Source of the DNA: Astrocystis sublimbata
Lineage: Eukaryota; Ascomycota; Sordariomycetes; Xylariales; Xylariaceae
Length of the DNA: 64,000 nt
Direction: 5' to 3'
Assembly (NCBI GenBank): GCA_022453515.1
Contig: JAJNNY010000016.1
Location: 310,001 to 374,000 of the forward strand
Part shown: positions 48,192 to 60,427 of the stretch, piece by piece
Numbering within the stretch: position 1 is the stretch's first letter
How the letters are laid out: each line of letters begins with the position of its first letter
Position numbers and translations under genes: made by a program
Notes under the pieces: generated by a model
What the model was told of the DNA's origin: nothing
Databases searched by the model: none
What the model saw: the letters and a program-made list of their open reading frames with translations, nothing else

Positions 48192-50986
48192 GGCGGCGGA
48201 GGAGACTGCGATGCAGGATTTTGCTGGACGGACCAGAGAAATTGAGTAGGAAATGACTAGGCCTCGCCGTGTGGGGGGGAGCCTGGGAACGGCGAGGTTT
48301 AATGAAGAGCACAGTTGTGGCACGTTGATGCAATCGAGGTGGTCTTCTGGGTTGGTGGGAGAAGATCCCCGTTTCGCACGTTGAGTTGGCTTGGCGGAAG
48401 AGGCGACGTCCAGATGCCGATCACCCGGTCACGGTCACGTTGCAATGCTCGCTCACGAGCTTCTAGCTGCGTTGTTGAACCTAGCAGGCATGTATCAGAA
48501 GCTCGGGGAAGGCATGATTCACAGCCGCCCTGGTCAGATTCCGTGGTGAAAAGCTTGTGGAAAGCCAACGAAGGCAACAGCGGTGGTCGGACTCGGCCGT
48601 TGTTGTTGTTCCTGAACTGAGACTGACTGAACAAGGGCATCTCAACGCCGACTTGGGCTTCGATTGATTTCGGCGGGCGGGACCCGTCCGCTCATAGCGA
48701 CTGCCTCGGAAGAGGTTCGGTTTTATGAGCGTAGGTGTCTACCTCAGCTTGATACCTTAGCCCTGAGGTATCATGGGCAGTTCAGAAAACACCGGCACAC
48801 TTGTGTTCTCAGGCCGTTGAGCTGAGTGAGTCAAGAGTCACCTAAGATAGGTCCAGTAGGTCCAGTAGGTCCCTGGTTCACCCCCACAAATGACCAATCA
48901 CCATCGGCCTGTACCTGCCTCACACCTCAAGGTGCATTCTGCCAACCGAGCAGCTTTACGTCAGGTGTGCAGCACTCCAAAGCCCCACGTGCCCCACAAT
49001 TGGACGGTACCTACTAGGAGGTACCTACTAGGTACTGCGTACGAGTAGGTAGTATGTGCCACCTCTATGTACCTTGGGTACATTTGTAGGTATTGTAGCG
49101 TCCGAGGTCCTCCTGCTTTAGTTAACCTTACCTAAGAAACATCGCTTGTGTAATGTGTAACTCTTTCCGAATATGTCTTTTATATAAGTGAATGTTGTAC
49201 GAAGATCCAATGTGTCTCCGTATAAGATGACATGGCCTTGGCAAACACAGGCCCAGCCAGCTCGCCAGGTAAGCAAGATCATCTCAGAAACTTAGACAAT
49301 TGCCATTGTTTTACAGGTTCAAATATATTACACCAGTAACAAAGTGACAATAGAGTGTCCTATGATTCCCAATTGGTGAAACCCGGATTCGTGTTGGACT
49401 TTGATTTCTTCATGTCTTACCATTCTTATAAAATTTACAAGCTTCATCTGATAGATCTACTAGCAGTACTGCCTACCCCATGCACAATATACTGATATCA
49501 AGCACGTTACCTGGTTATAGACATAGAACCCTGCCTACCTACATTCCGAGGTAACCGTACATGTAGGTAGGTGGGAATCGCATGGCTTCAATTGTTGAGC
49601 GGGTGTACATAGGTATATACAGATGCCTAGAATAAAGACCAAGCCCACAGAGTGTGAGCCAAAAGTATTGCCCAAATCGGGTCATCTCTATACGCACGTA
49701 TCTGTTGTGTCAGCTCACGATATACCAATATAGCCTCACCGTGTTTTAAACCTTTTCTGTTGAATTAACCCAGGTACCTCGGGTACTTGGGCACCTAAGG
49801 TATTACTAGCTGACACAGGATTTCTGAATATAGCCTGCTGTTTTCTATCCTGTTGCCCGCTTCATGAGAACATAAGACCTGAGGCCTGAACTACACAGCA
49901 TGACGAGGCCAAAGTAGACTTTTCGATAGGGATGAACGCTGGTTTTTCTAGGTTCTCATTACGTCTCACTGCTAGTATGTACCACTTGACCATGCGATAT
50001 TGGCATTGGTGTACAGCTGCAACAAAAGGGTGAACTGATGAGCGAAGCGTTGTGTTCTTATATGTAACGTGAGTGGAGTGTGCAACATCTTAAGACGAAT
50101 CATGAGATATGTCGGCCGAAAGCTTACACATTCGATGCCAGAAGCTTATCTGCCTGCCTACCCAATGCCGACCGGGCTCCCTCCCTATGGACGCCTTAAG
50201 AGATTGGAGGTCTTCAATAGTGCAGGTGCACTGCAACTGTCCTGCTCCGCTGTATCAATTCCAATTGCTGATTACCTAGGGTCATCGCGACAAATATATC
50301 TGAGTACCTACAGCTAGGTAATACATCTATCTCATGGATGTCTCAGACAACTTGGAAGTCGTGGGGAAACCCTGCCCTGCCCCTGGAAGCCATGCCGTCA
50401 TACCAGTGGGGGCCGCTGTCGCCGGTCGGTACCTACAGTACCCGCCTCGCCCGCCTAGCTGTACAGTAGGTACCCACAGTACACGTGTAATTAGGAGGCT
50501 CTCTCGGTTCTCCAAGCAGGACCCTGATGATCCAATGGATGCTCTGCGCTGAGCACCCTAAGGCAAGGTACCTAGTACTGTATGCAGCACACGCATCAGA
50601 TGTCGGCAGTAACAAAGTTTGGGAGTGGTTGATCGCACTTATACCTTTATACGAGCCTACGTCCGCCTCATCCGACCTTGCGTCGCCATCTAGAGTTGCC
50701 ATGGGCACATCAGTTTCATCCTTATCAAACGGGAAACGAAAGGGAACGTTAGGCCTCCACCTAGTTCCTCGAACTCCACCGATCCGTCACGGGTGGCTAC
50801 CACTTGCGACCTCATCTCATCTGTTCAGGACTTCATACGACCACCTCTGGCCACCTCACCCACGAGGTGTGTGAACACTACTGCCGCCCGCTATTGTCCG
50901 TGCGCTCTGCCTGGGTTCAAGAGCCCTGGGCAGTTCGTTCGCTATACGCTCCACCTCAATAATTCCCATGTTGCTCTTGATCCAGT
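48192..50986. promoter_or_regulatory. 2.8 kb divergent spacer, 4,6-dehydratase / TPT transporter
   Basis: No gene is supported. It includes tandem GTCCAGTAG at about 48850-48872, a direct repeat of GGTACCTACTAG at about 49007-49033, and TACCTAGGTA-type motifs at 49540-49575, 49770-49800 and 50425-50480. Open frames such as 48315-48620 and 50527-50874 lack domains. Confidence 0.45.
49007..49033. repeat. Direct repeat within a TACCTA cluster
   Basis: GGTACCTACTAGGA is followed at once by GGTACCTACTAGG, a two-copy tandem built from the window-wide GGTACCTA element. Confidence 0.8.
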
Positions 50987-52325
50987 ATGAGCTCCTCCCA
51001 CAGCCATCCTGGCCTAGGCGCTTTGGCCGCAACGCCACGAACAAGCAGTCGTGCCAGTAATGAGAGGCCCAGCAGCCATGACGGACGGGACAGCGACCAA
51101 ATGTCCCCTCGCAACCACGTAGGAAGTGGTGGAATGAGGCGTCAGAACGAGTTGGAGGAGGCATTACAGGAGAAGGACACAGATGAGCGCTCTATCCGAG
51201 AGCCACCTTCACAAAGCGGCATATTTTGGGTCTCCTTCTGGATCATAGTCAACACCGTGGCAACTATTGGCATCGTAGGCTCTTTCCCGCTCCCTCATTT
51301 ATCGAGACCTGACCATGCGTAGCTAACGCTCTCGATCCCAGGTCTTTACCAACAAAGCAATTTTCTCCGATCCCTCATTGAAGCTGGCGCAGTTGACGTT
51401 TGCGTCCTTCCATTTTTTCATGACCTGGCTGCTCCTGTACACCCTCTCCCGACCTAGGCTTGCCTACTTTGTTCCACGAAGAACAACAATCCGGGAGGTC
51501 ATTCCCTTGGCCATAGCTATGTCCTTGAACGTGATCCTACCCAATTTGTCGCTGGCGTACTCCTCCATCACCTTTTACCAGGTGGCGCGCATTCTTCTCA
51601 CCCCTACCGTTGCCACCATGGACTTTTTCCTGTACAACACTCAGCTCCCTCTGAATGCTGTCATGGCTCTCATTCCTGCGTGTGTGGGGGTTGGTGTCGT
51701 TTCGTACTACGACTCACTGCCCACCGACGATGCCAGCGTCATGACGACTTCCAGCATGGGCGTCTTTTTTGCCTTTTCTGGCATTTTCGCATCATCTCTA
51801 TATACGGTGTGGATCAAAAGCTACCAACGCAAACTGCAAATTTCAAGTATGCAGTTGTTGTTTAACCAGGCCCCAGTTTCGTCGTTCTTATTACTTTACG
51901 CGATACCTTTCATTGATACTTTCCCTACGTTTTCTTCAGTTCCGCTCAATCGGTGGCTCATGATATTAATGGTGGGTTCCATGAGATAACATCATGCGGG
52001 ATGACTGCTAATCATGCATAGTCGGGGATGTTTGCCGCGTTGATTAATCTGTCACAATTCTTCATCATTGGTCAGACGGGACCAGTATCGAGCACAGTGG
52101 TGGGCCATCTCAAGACGTGTCTCATCGTCGCCCTTGGGTGGATTGCTTCTGGGCGGTCGGTTGGGGACAAGTCCATTCTTGGTGTTCTTATTGCTATCGG
52201 TGGCATCATCTCGTACGCTATCTATCATCTAGGCAATTGCCCTATCTTACTTCTGCTTCTGCAGCTGACAATCTTGCAGTTACTCGGTTGCTATGCTTCG
52301 ACACACAAATCGGGTGTCCAAATGA
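50987..52325 (+). CDS. TPT/UAA-family nucleotide-sugar (or phosphate-sugar) transporter
   Basis: Exons are 50987-51274, 51342-51971, 52022-52212 and 52280-52325, giving 384 aa. A disordered 75-residue cytoplasmic N-terminus is followed by about ten membrane segments: FWIIVNTVATIGIVFTNKAI, FHFFMTWLLLYTL, then paralogous halves of the drug/metabolite fold. The triose-phosphate translocator signature VFTNKAIF after the first splice, SYYDSLPT and GHLKTCLIVALGW are diagnostic. The true end is reached by a small last exon giving GGIISYSVAMLRHTN, whereas exon 3 alone would run 103 codons further without similarity. Closest in type to SLC35E3-like Golgi transporters; the substrate is not inferable. 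It is divergent from the 4,6-dehydratase. Confidence 0.9.
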
Positions 52326-53627
52326 AAGGATCCCACGTGAACAGTACGAGAATCATGTGTCGGAGTTGTGGCGTTCATACACAGAGCCAAGGCGTTCTTC
52401 CAGCTCAAATTGCCTTGGAATTTGACAAGACCTGGGTGCTTGTTAGAAAGGCTGAGAGTATCAATCGTATTTTATATCAAGTACACTTCAAGGGAACGCG
52501 AACAGTTCACTTCACTACATAGACAGTCTGCCTAGGTAGTGTATGTTTTTGCAGCAAAGGACCGGCCCCGTACCTAGCCCTTTGCCTCTCCTTGGAGGTG
52601 AACACAGTGAGTGAGACGTAACGGGCGAAATATTTGGAACATGGCTCTCATTCTCGCCCCGGTTTACCTATTGTCTCGATAATAGCTACGTGGTTTTGAT
52701 GCGTATACATATATCGGTAAGGTATTACAATTCAGGTAGCGTAGCTAAAGTGATTAAGCTGATATTACATCCATGGCATGCATGGATACCTACTAGGTAC
52801 TAGCATACCTGGGTAGGATGTAATGTGAAGAATGCCGGTTGTTCAATTTTGTAACATTTATTTACGAGTAATCATTTAATTTTCGCACTATGGGCACCAT
52901 GCAGATGCAGGTGAGCTGAGGCTCGAGGTACCTTAAGGCAAGGATGGTGGGCCATAAGTGAGGCGCAGTAACCGTCGTGGCAGAACGATGACGTGGTGGG
53001 TATGGTACCTACATGTAGTAAGGCACTTATCTACATGTAGGTAGGTAAGGTAGGTAGATACCTACAGCTACGCCCGACACTGCACCTGGGTTAAGTACCT
53101 TTGGCGGGTAGTCCTGACTCCAGAGGTAGGAGCTTTCGGGTGGGATGTGATCTCACTTGCTCAATTGGGCGGACGCCTTACCTAAGGATCTCTTACCTAG
53201 GTACCTGCCTACCTGAGGTAGGTACGGTCGGTAGGCTCCCAAAGCTCCAGCCGACTGAACATCCTACCACCGCATCACCATATCACCACACCTACCTACC
53301 TTGCGGCGCATACACACCCTTGGCCCAGCATTCTCCGTGTCGCAATATACGCATACACGGACCTTGCAAATTCGACGAGCGCGGCAGAATCTTACCATAC
53401 ATTGCTCAACCATCCTCTGCTGGCTTTCCGATCTGATGAGCATATGTAGCCCTGCTCCCCTCCCCCGCCTCTTCGATCAACGACGTTGTTGTGAACCTGC
53501 GACTTGTCCGCCGACGGGGGCCCTGGATCTGATCCAAGAGCTCAAATAAGGGTCATCAACATCCGCCGTTCCTGCGCGGTTCTGGGTCTTATATCCATAG
53601 AATCTCGAGCATCGAGAGGTACTCACC
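52326..53627. other. Intergenic region upstream of SNX41
   Basis: No gene is supported. TACCTAGGTA/CTACATGTAG palindromes are dense at 52790-52815, 52990-53070 and 53190-53235. A CACCTACCTACC stretch lies near 53290. The region is the presumed SNX41 promoter. Confidence 0.5.
52990..53070. repeat. Cluster of CTACATGTAG/TAGGTA motifs
   Basis: Two CTACATGTAG palindromes about 30 bp apart are followed by TAGGTAGGTAAGGTAGGTAG, and the whole can form extended hairpins. It is non-coding, upstream of SNX41. Confidence 0.75.
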
Positions 53628-55834
53628 ATGTGGAACGACGATGAAGATAACAACCCCTACGGCACGAGCTTCGACCGTCGGGATTCTATAACATCATCCT
53701 CTGCTAACCCCGCCTCGCCGAGCACCCGCGACTGTGAGTCCCACTGATTCGTTCCTATCCATGCCCAGAGAGATGCTATGCCATGGCAATGGGTGGTCTT
53801 GGCCATCGCCGCCCTTTTACGAGCTTGAACCTGACTCTGACTGTGTAATCGACCTCAGACCAACAGCGCTTCGAAACACCCAACACGCCATCTTCGACGA
53901 GTGAGGATGCCGCGCCACCTCCCACATTCGGGCGCCAGCCCAGCGATGGCGACAGTGACGACGACTTCAATCAGAGGCCGTCTCGCAGAAAACCCGGCGG
54001 TTATGATAGCCGGATTGAGCAGATCCTCTACGAGAACCCGGAGCTTCCCATTCTCATTACCGATGCCGGCAAGAGCATGGAAAGCGGTGGTAAATTTATT
54101 GTCTACACTATACGCACCGGGGTATGTTTCGTCCCCCCCCCCCTCCGGCTTCGTCGCCTGCTGCGTGCCAGTGTTGTCACTTACACAAAGTCTGAATATA
54201 GGACCTCGAAGTCCGGCGTCGTTACTCCGAGTTTGCCTCCTTGCGTGACGCCCTAACGAAGCTTCACCCTACGCTCATCATACCCCCAATTCCCGAGAAG
54301 CATACCATGGCAGACTACGCTGCGAACCCGACCAATGCGAAGCAGGATCAGCAGATTATAGATCTTCGTAAGCGCATGCTTGCTGTCTTCTTGAACCGAT
54401 GTCGAAGGATGGACCAAGTGAGGGAGGACGGCATCTTGTGGAGGTTCCTGGATCCTAACGTCAGCTGGGTGCGTTTGCATTGTTCTCGTGCTTCCGGAGC
54501 TTCTTGTTAACATGAGTACAGAATGAGATTCTCCATTCACATCCCCTTTCATCCATCCCTAAGTCCATCTTGAAGGCGCATCCATTGGATACGGCTAATC
54601 CCACACTGGCGCACGCGTATTTGCCGGTGCCCAGCTCCTCCGCAAAGTTGAAGAACTCGGCGAACTCATCATCATCAACTCCTGGATTTGATAGCCCGAA
54701 TACGGTCGCAGCCCAGGTGGTGCGTCGGTTTCCACCCGATGCCCAAGAATTGTCCGAACATGATCTAGATCCTTACTTTATCGCTTTCGAGTCATCCATT
54801 AAAGAATTGGAGAATGCTCTGATGGGACCAATGGAGAAAGTCAATCGTCGTACACTCAGTCATCTGAGCGCGCTAGCGACAGATCTTTCAGATCTCGGGG
54901 CCAAGTTTAATGCTTTCGCGCTGTCAGAGCCTTCGACATCACTTGCAGCCGCCATCGAGCGGGTTGGCCAAGCCGCAGACTCCTCCTACATAGCAACTGA
55001 AGAGCTCTCTAGTTCCCTTGGTGCCAACTTCGCAGAACCGATGAGAGAGAACGCTCAGTTTGCGGGGGTGGTTCGAAGTGTTTTGCGATACCGAGTCCTA
55101 AAAAGAGTTCAACAGGAAATGACTAATGACGAGTTGATTAAAAAGAAGGCACTGCTCGAGCAACTAGAAACCAGTGAAGCTGAAGCGAGACGGATAGAAC
55201 ATTATCTCAGCAGCAGTCAGCAGATTGGCGGCACTCAGCAGGTCCAGCCACCACGAAGATCAGCTAGCATGAAGGAAACCTCGTCGCATCATAGGGAGAG
55301 CAGCGGCGAGGATACCGCTTCGATCGACTCTGATTTTCCTCCTACCCATGGAGATATGTCTTCCGCACCTTCTGCTAGAGTCGGCGCCCCCGAACGTCCC
55401 GCTGTCAGCTCAACCCATAGAAAGGTCGCCAGTGGCAATTCTATCACCAATAAAATCTTTGGACCGATCCGCCATGCGATTCAAGGTGTTGCCGACGTCG
55501 ATCCTGAGAGGACGCGGCGCGATACGATCGGAAAGACACGAGAGAGCATCGAACAGCTCGAGCAGGCCCAGGTGGTGATAGTACATGACGTGCAAGCTGC
55601 AAGTGCTAGCATCTTAGAGGACCTGAAGAGATTCCAAACCGAAAAGGAGGATGATTTGAAACGGTATATGGTAAGCCTTTCTCCAGTCTAACTACCTTTC
55701 CATCCCCATTGTAAAGATGCTAACAACTCTTCGTCTAGCTCGCATATGCCAAGAGCCAGATTGAATGGGCGAGGAAAAGCAAGGAGACTTGGGAAGAAGC
55801 CAAGTCGGAGATTGAAAAAATTGACGAGGCGTAG
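53628..55834 (+). CDS. snx41: Sorting nexin Snx41/Atg20-type (PX-BAR)
   Basis: Exons are 53628-53733, 53859-54121, 54202-54468, 54522-55670 and 55739-55834, giving 626 aa. An acidic N-terminus (MWNDDEDNNPYGTSFDRR) precedes the PX domain (about 88-212): LITDAGKSMESGGKFIVYTI, RRRYSEFASLR and IIPPIPEKH, which bind phosphatidylinositol 3-phosphate. The C-terminal 370 residues form a BAR-like coiled coil (FIAFESSIKELENALMGPME; ending KSKETWEEAKSEIEKIDEA). Filamentous fungi have a single Snx41/Atg20 protein used in endosome-to-Golgi recycling and selective autophagy. A Ser/Thr-rich insert at about 435-520 interrupts the BAR region, a known feature of this subgroup. Intron 2 contains an 11-C run (54133-54143). 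Confidence 0.93.
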
Positions 55835-58800
55835 TAAAAGATGCGTTGACGACAGTTTTGGCATTGCCCGCTGAAAAGGTCATTCAGAGGATGGCAGACG
55901 TTTCAGAGGCGCTTTGTTTTGCATCCTTCATGTGGCGATGGTCTAGCTCATTTTGGGTTGCAAGGGAGCGCTTTAATAAGAACAGCATGAACATGGCCCG
56001 GCAAAAACTTCTCTATACAACAGCTGGTAGGACGGTTGTGTATGCTAGGTGAGACCTATATAACCTATTGTTGAAGTTATGGGCGCTATGTTCGCTATGT
56101 TGGTGTTTCTCAATACATAGAATCAATGAGCATGTCAATTTGAACAGTTTGAAGTCTAGTGGGCATATTACGACGCAACTCGCTTCGCCAAACGACAAGC
56201 AGGCCTTTGGGTGTAATTTGGCTTTCTCCTTCTCTTAAATTATGGCTACAACGTGTTTTCGTATCTTCCTCCTCTTTTCTCCTCCCTTTTCCTTTTTCTT
56301 CGCTTGAAGAATGTAAACGTTGCGTCACGTTCTAATTCGACTTGGTGAGCGTTAAAACGGTAATTGCGGCCGCCTCGGGGGTTCTAGGTAGAATCTCGGT
56401 TGTCTTTTCGCAGGTCCATAGCTTAGGAAATGCGACCCAGAGTGTTGCTACGAGCTCGGAATTGACCTCATGCTCCGGGACAACCAGACAAAGGAAATTC
56501 TACCATATGAGTTTTGGACAGGGCTTTTCCCGATTTCGAATCCTTCTTAGTGAGATGTTTTAGTATAAAGGTAACACATGTGCTCATGCCTAACTTCCGA
56601 CTTCCAATTACAGCATTTTGCTTCCCTTGTTGCCAACCTGCAGTCAAAGCTGCGTGTTGTAAAACACTCATTTGCATCGAGTATCGCACGAGCCTATGCT
56701 GTATTCTTCTTGCTAGATTCTGGATGACAATGTCGTTCCCGAGAACATTGCATCCCTCACCTGCATCTTCGGGCCATCAGTAGACTACAAGCTAAGTAGC
56801 TTCCTACACTGAGAGGATGGAGTTCTGTGTATATGTATTAATTATGCCGCTTACCTACCTACATGTAGGTAGTCAGTTATCGCTTAGTAACCTAACCCCA
56901 CTATGCGGGGCCCCTCGTCTTATTTACCTACGTCTACTCGCCTAGCGACCTAGCTCAAGTTATTTTTATCTCCCTCTCCACCATGCCTTGCAGGTGAGCA
57001 TTAGTGTCACTGTCGAGACTGTGGCTGTTCAGAGCTGCCTGTGCCACATCCGCCGAGGCTTTCGCGCTCACGTGGCAGGCAATCAGAAGCCAATCGAGAG
57101 ATGAACATGGCCCCGCTGCACTGCGTGTTTCCAGACTGGACTGGGCGGGTGTGATCAACCTCCCCCAAGCCCCCCCAGGCCCTTGCGAAACGGCCGCTGA
57201 CACACGGCTCAAAACGTATCAGGCACTCAGCAGTCGGCAGTCAGGCTCGTCAGGGGCGCGCCGCCAAGCGTTCTGACGGGTTAGTCGGCACTCACACGCT
57301 ACAGCTCGACAGCTCTCTCTCTCTCCGGGGCCCTCCCTCCCCCCATCTGCGTCTAGTTCCGCCTGCAGTTCGGTCTGCAGGTCTGCATGCCCATCTGCAT
57401 GTCTGCAGCTCGACGTAAGTACTACCTAGGTCTCGGTGGGTAGTATGGTCATGTCCCATGGCCACGTCCCATTCAGCGTCTGGGTTATGGCGCAGTATTC
57501 TCCGATTTGCCGTTCGTTGATGTGTCGCTCCGTGCCAGCCAGAGCAGCCGACGATCCCACTACCAGTCATGGAGTTCTGTTTACTTATTGGAAAGCGAAG
57601 CTCAGGCCAGGCCGCAGAGGCACACCCCCGAGCTCCCCGACTCCGAGGTACCCAGCAGAGCCAAGCAGGCCCCATGCCGGTGGTAAAGTGACCATTGGCA
57701 TCAGACAGACGTACAGAGTGCTTGCTGTAGCCTGTTACCTGTAGGTGCGCAAGAATCATGACCGCCGCCGACGTGGGCGACCGCGCGTTCGCAGGCGCAG
57801 TCCTCTTCTGCTCAGTTAATCCGGCATACAAGCCAAACCACCCCTCGCCCCCTGCCGTGGCGCTGCCCTGACCTGGAGAACCCGGCTTGTTTCAAGGACA
57901 CACATATGCAGTCTTGTTGACGTCTGCTGGGTCGAGACCCTTACTCACAACAGAAGAACTGCCGCTACTGTTTTGACAGAGCCGCCCACCTATGCTCTCG
58001 GTCCAAGCCTCGAACTCTTGCTGCCTGTATGTAGGTCTAGGCCAGGATAAAGCCAGGACGCAGAACTTGGAACACTGTCGTTGTCTTGTGCGTAATGAGA
58101 AATTACATAAGTACCCGAGAGTACTCGAGTACCTACCTAGCCCCTAGGTACTGTCAGACGCCTTGGACGCTTGGCTGGGCCTACCAAAACTGTTGGTGGC
58201 TTGGATGCCAATCGTAGCCCGGCATCGTCATGGGCAGCGTTCCCGCATCGCTCAGCCTCGGCGGCACGGCAGCCTGGAGATGAGCAGGAAAGAAGACCTC
58301 ATGGATACATCTCGTCATAGGAAGCGGCGGAGCGCTGGCCTACATATAACAATACCAACGAGTTTCCCCATCTCGGCTGTATAGCTATCTATGAATAGCA
58401 TTTTATTCTCGAACAGCTTCTAGTTTACATTAGTGTAAAAACCTTCTTGATCCGTCCTGCCGCCCATCAACTTACTACCCTGCCATAGACACTGCGTGCA
58501 AGGGTTACGAATCGGTCCCACCGCTTTGGAAGAGGTTCCCACCACCAGAGTCTTGGCTTACATGGATAGCTCGGCCCGGGTTCGAGCGTCAGATCCCCCA
58601 GCACGAGAGGCGTAGGAGAAAAGGGACAATTCGAACCTTTTCTGTTTCATCAGAACCTCCATTCTATTTCCATTTCTATGTTTTCAGATCCTGTTTTCCC
58701 GTAACACTCATTGTTTAGTTCTGTTTTGTTTTCAATATTATCATCATCATCATCATCACAATTCGGACGACGTAAGAAGCAATACGTACTAGCTTGGACG

Positions 58801-58871
58801 AAGACATTGCCTTTGAAGTCACTTATACGCACGCACTTCTACTAGGCGCACGAACCGCATTCGCCTTCATA
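55835..58871. other. 3 kb non-coding region, SNX41 / aspartic protease
   Basis: No gene is supported. It holds a CTACATGTAG palindrome (about 56850-56875), TACCTA motifs (about 58110-58155), a CT-rich tract at 57312-57327 and an ATC trinucleotide repeat (58739-58757). A minus-strand open frame at 57292-57831 (179 codons) has no domain and unnatural composition, so I do not call it. Confidence 0.45.
58739..58757. repeat. ATC trinucleotide microsatellite
   Basis: About six tandem copies of ATC/TCA lie in the upstream region of the aspartic protease. Confidence 0.8.
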
Positions 58872-60427
58872 ATGAGGTCTGCAGAGCTATCCGCCTTAGC
58901 TGGCTTGGCCTGCTGCCTTCCCGCGGCACTAGCACGCAATATACCGAGTGGGATGGGACAATCGGTCCCGAAGGTCATCAGCTTATCGACGGAGAGGAGG
59001 AGTGTTCCGAACCCAGCGGCCCGTGATCGGTTACGGAGGAGGGCTGGCACGGTTGATGCTACTTTGGACAACGAGGTTAGTGCAACGACCCTACTACGAA
59101 CTCTCCTAGTGATGTGTTTCCGTACATATGGAAAGAGAAGAGGAGGAACACATTCGTAGTTGGGAACTGACAACGTTTGACTCAGGAAACCCTCTATTTC
59201 GTGAATGCAACAATAGGGACGCCGCCACAAAGTCTGCGCCTGCACCTGGATACCGGCAGCAGTGATCTTTGGGTCAACACACCTGAATCTGCGCTCTGCA
59301 CACAAACTGCACAACCATGCGAGCTCGCAGGCTCGTATTCGGCGAACAAATCGTCCACCTACGAGTTTGTGGGTGACTGGTTCAACATCTCGTACGTCGA
59401 CGGCTCAGGGGCCAGCGGCGACTACGTGTCGGACACCATCAGCATCGGCAAGACGAAGCTCGACCGGCTGCAGTTCGGCATCGGCTACTCGAGCTCCTCT
59501 GACCAGGGCATCCTAGGCATCGGCTACCCGATCAACGAGGTGCAGGTAGGCCGCGCGCGCAAGGCCGAGTACGACAACCTGCCGTTGGCAATGAAGACGG
59601 CCGGCCAGATCTCGCGGAACATGTACAGCCTGTGGCTGAACGACCTTGACGCCAGTACTGGCAGCATCCTGTTCGGCGGCATCGACACAGAGCAGTTCAT
59701 GGGCGACCTGCAGACCCTGCCCATCCAGGCCAACGGAGGCATCTTCTCCGAGTTCCTCATCACTCTGACGGAGCTCTCGCTCGGCGGCAAGGCTGTCGCC
59801 CAGAAGCAAGCCCTCGCCGTGCTGCTAGACTCGGGCTCGTCGCTCACGTACCTCCCCAACAAGATGGTCGAGACCATCTACAAGCAGGTCGACGCCCAGT
59901 ATGACCCGAGCATCAGCGCCGCGTACGTGCCGTGCACCTTCAAGAACGACAAGTCCACGCTTGACTTCACCTTCTCCGAGCCCAAGATCTCCGTCGAGAT
60001 GGGCGAGCTGGTGCTTGACCTTGTCACCGCCACGGGCCAGCGCCCGACCTTCAAGACCGGCGAGGAGGCCTGTCTGTTCGGCGTCGCGCCAGCCGGCTCC
60101 GGCACGAACGTCCTCGGCGACACCTTCCTGCGCTCCGCCTACGTCGTATACGACCTCGACAACAACCAGATCTCGCTCGCGCAGACCAAGTTCAACGCCA
60201 CCGAGTCCAGCGTCAAGGAGGTCCCCAGCGGCACCGGGCTCCCCGGCGCCACTGTCGTCAAGAATGCCGTCGAGGCCACGAGCGGCCTCTCGCGCGGCAG
60301 CGGCGGAAACGGCATTGCCGGCATCAGCAGCACCGACGAAGACGGCGCCGCTTCTCTGGCGTCCATGTCGACGTACCTGCTCGCGCTGTTCTCTGCGGGC
60401 GTCTCCACCTACGTTGCGATCCAGTGA
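58872..60427 (+). CDS. Secreted GPI-type pepsin-like aspartic protease (yapsin/opsB type)
   Basis: Exons are 58872-59075 and 59186-60427 (110-nt intron), giving 481 aa. A signal peptide (LSALAGLACCLPAALARNIP, residues 5-24) is followed by a propeptide ending near basic residues RDRLRRRAG (about 52-60), a likely processing site. The pepsin fold has both catalytic Asp motifs: DTGSSDLW (Asp90) and LDSGSSLTY (Asp283). FVNATIGTPPQ and NVLGDTFLRSAYVVYD are family hallmarks. The Ser/Gly-rich C-terminus ends in the hydrophobic segment TYLLALFSAGVSTYVAIQ, a GPI-attachment type tail, so a wall- or membrane-bound enzyme is expected. These proteases process or shed cell-surface proteins. Third-position G/C is very high in exon 2. 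Confidence 0.94.

Noticed and set aside
52213..52522. Longer transporter C-terminus from reading through the last intron
   Set aside because: The 103 extra codons have no membrane pattern like the family, while splicing gives the expected SYSVAMLRH ending.
57292..57831. 179-codon open frame on the minus strand
   Set aside because: No domain or codon pattern, and it lies in repeat-rich spacer DNA.
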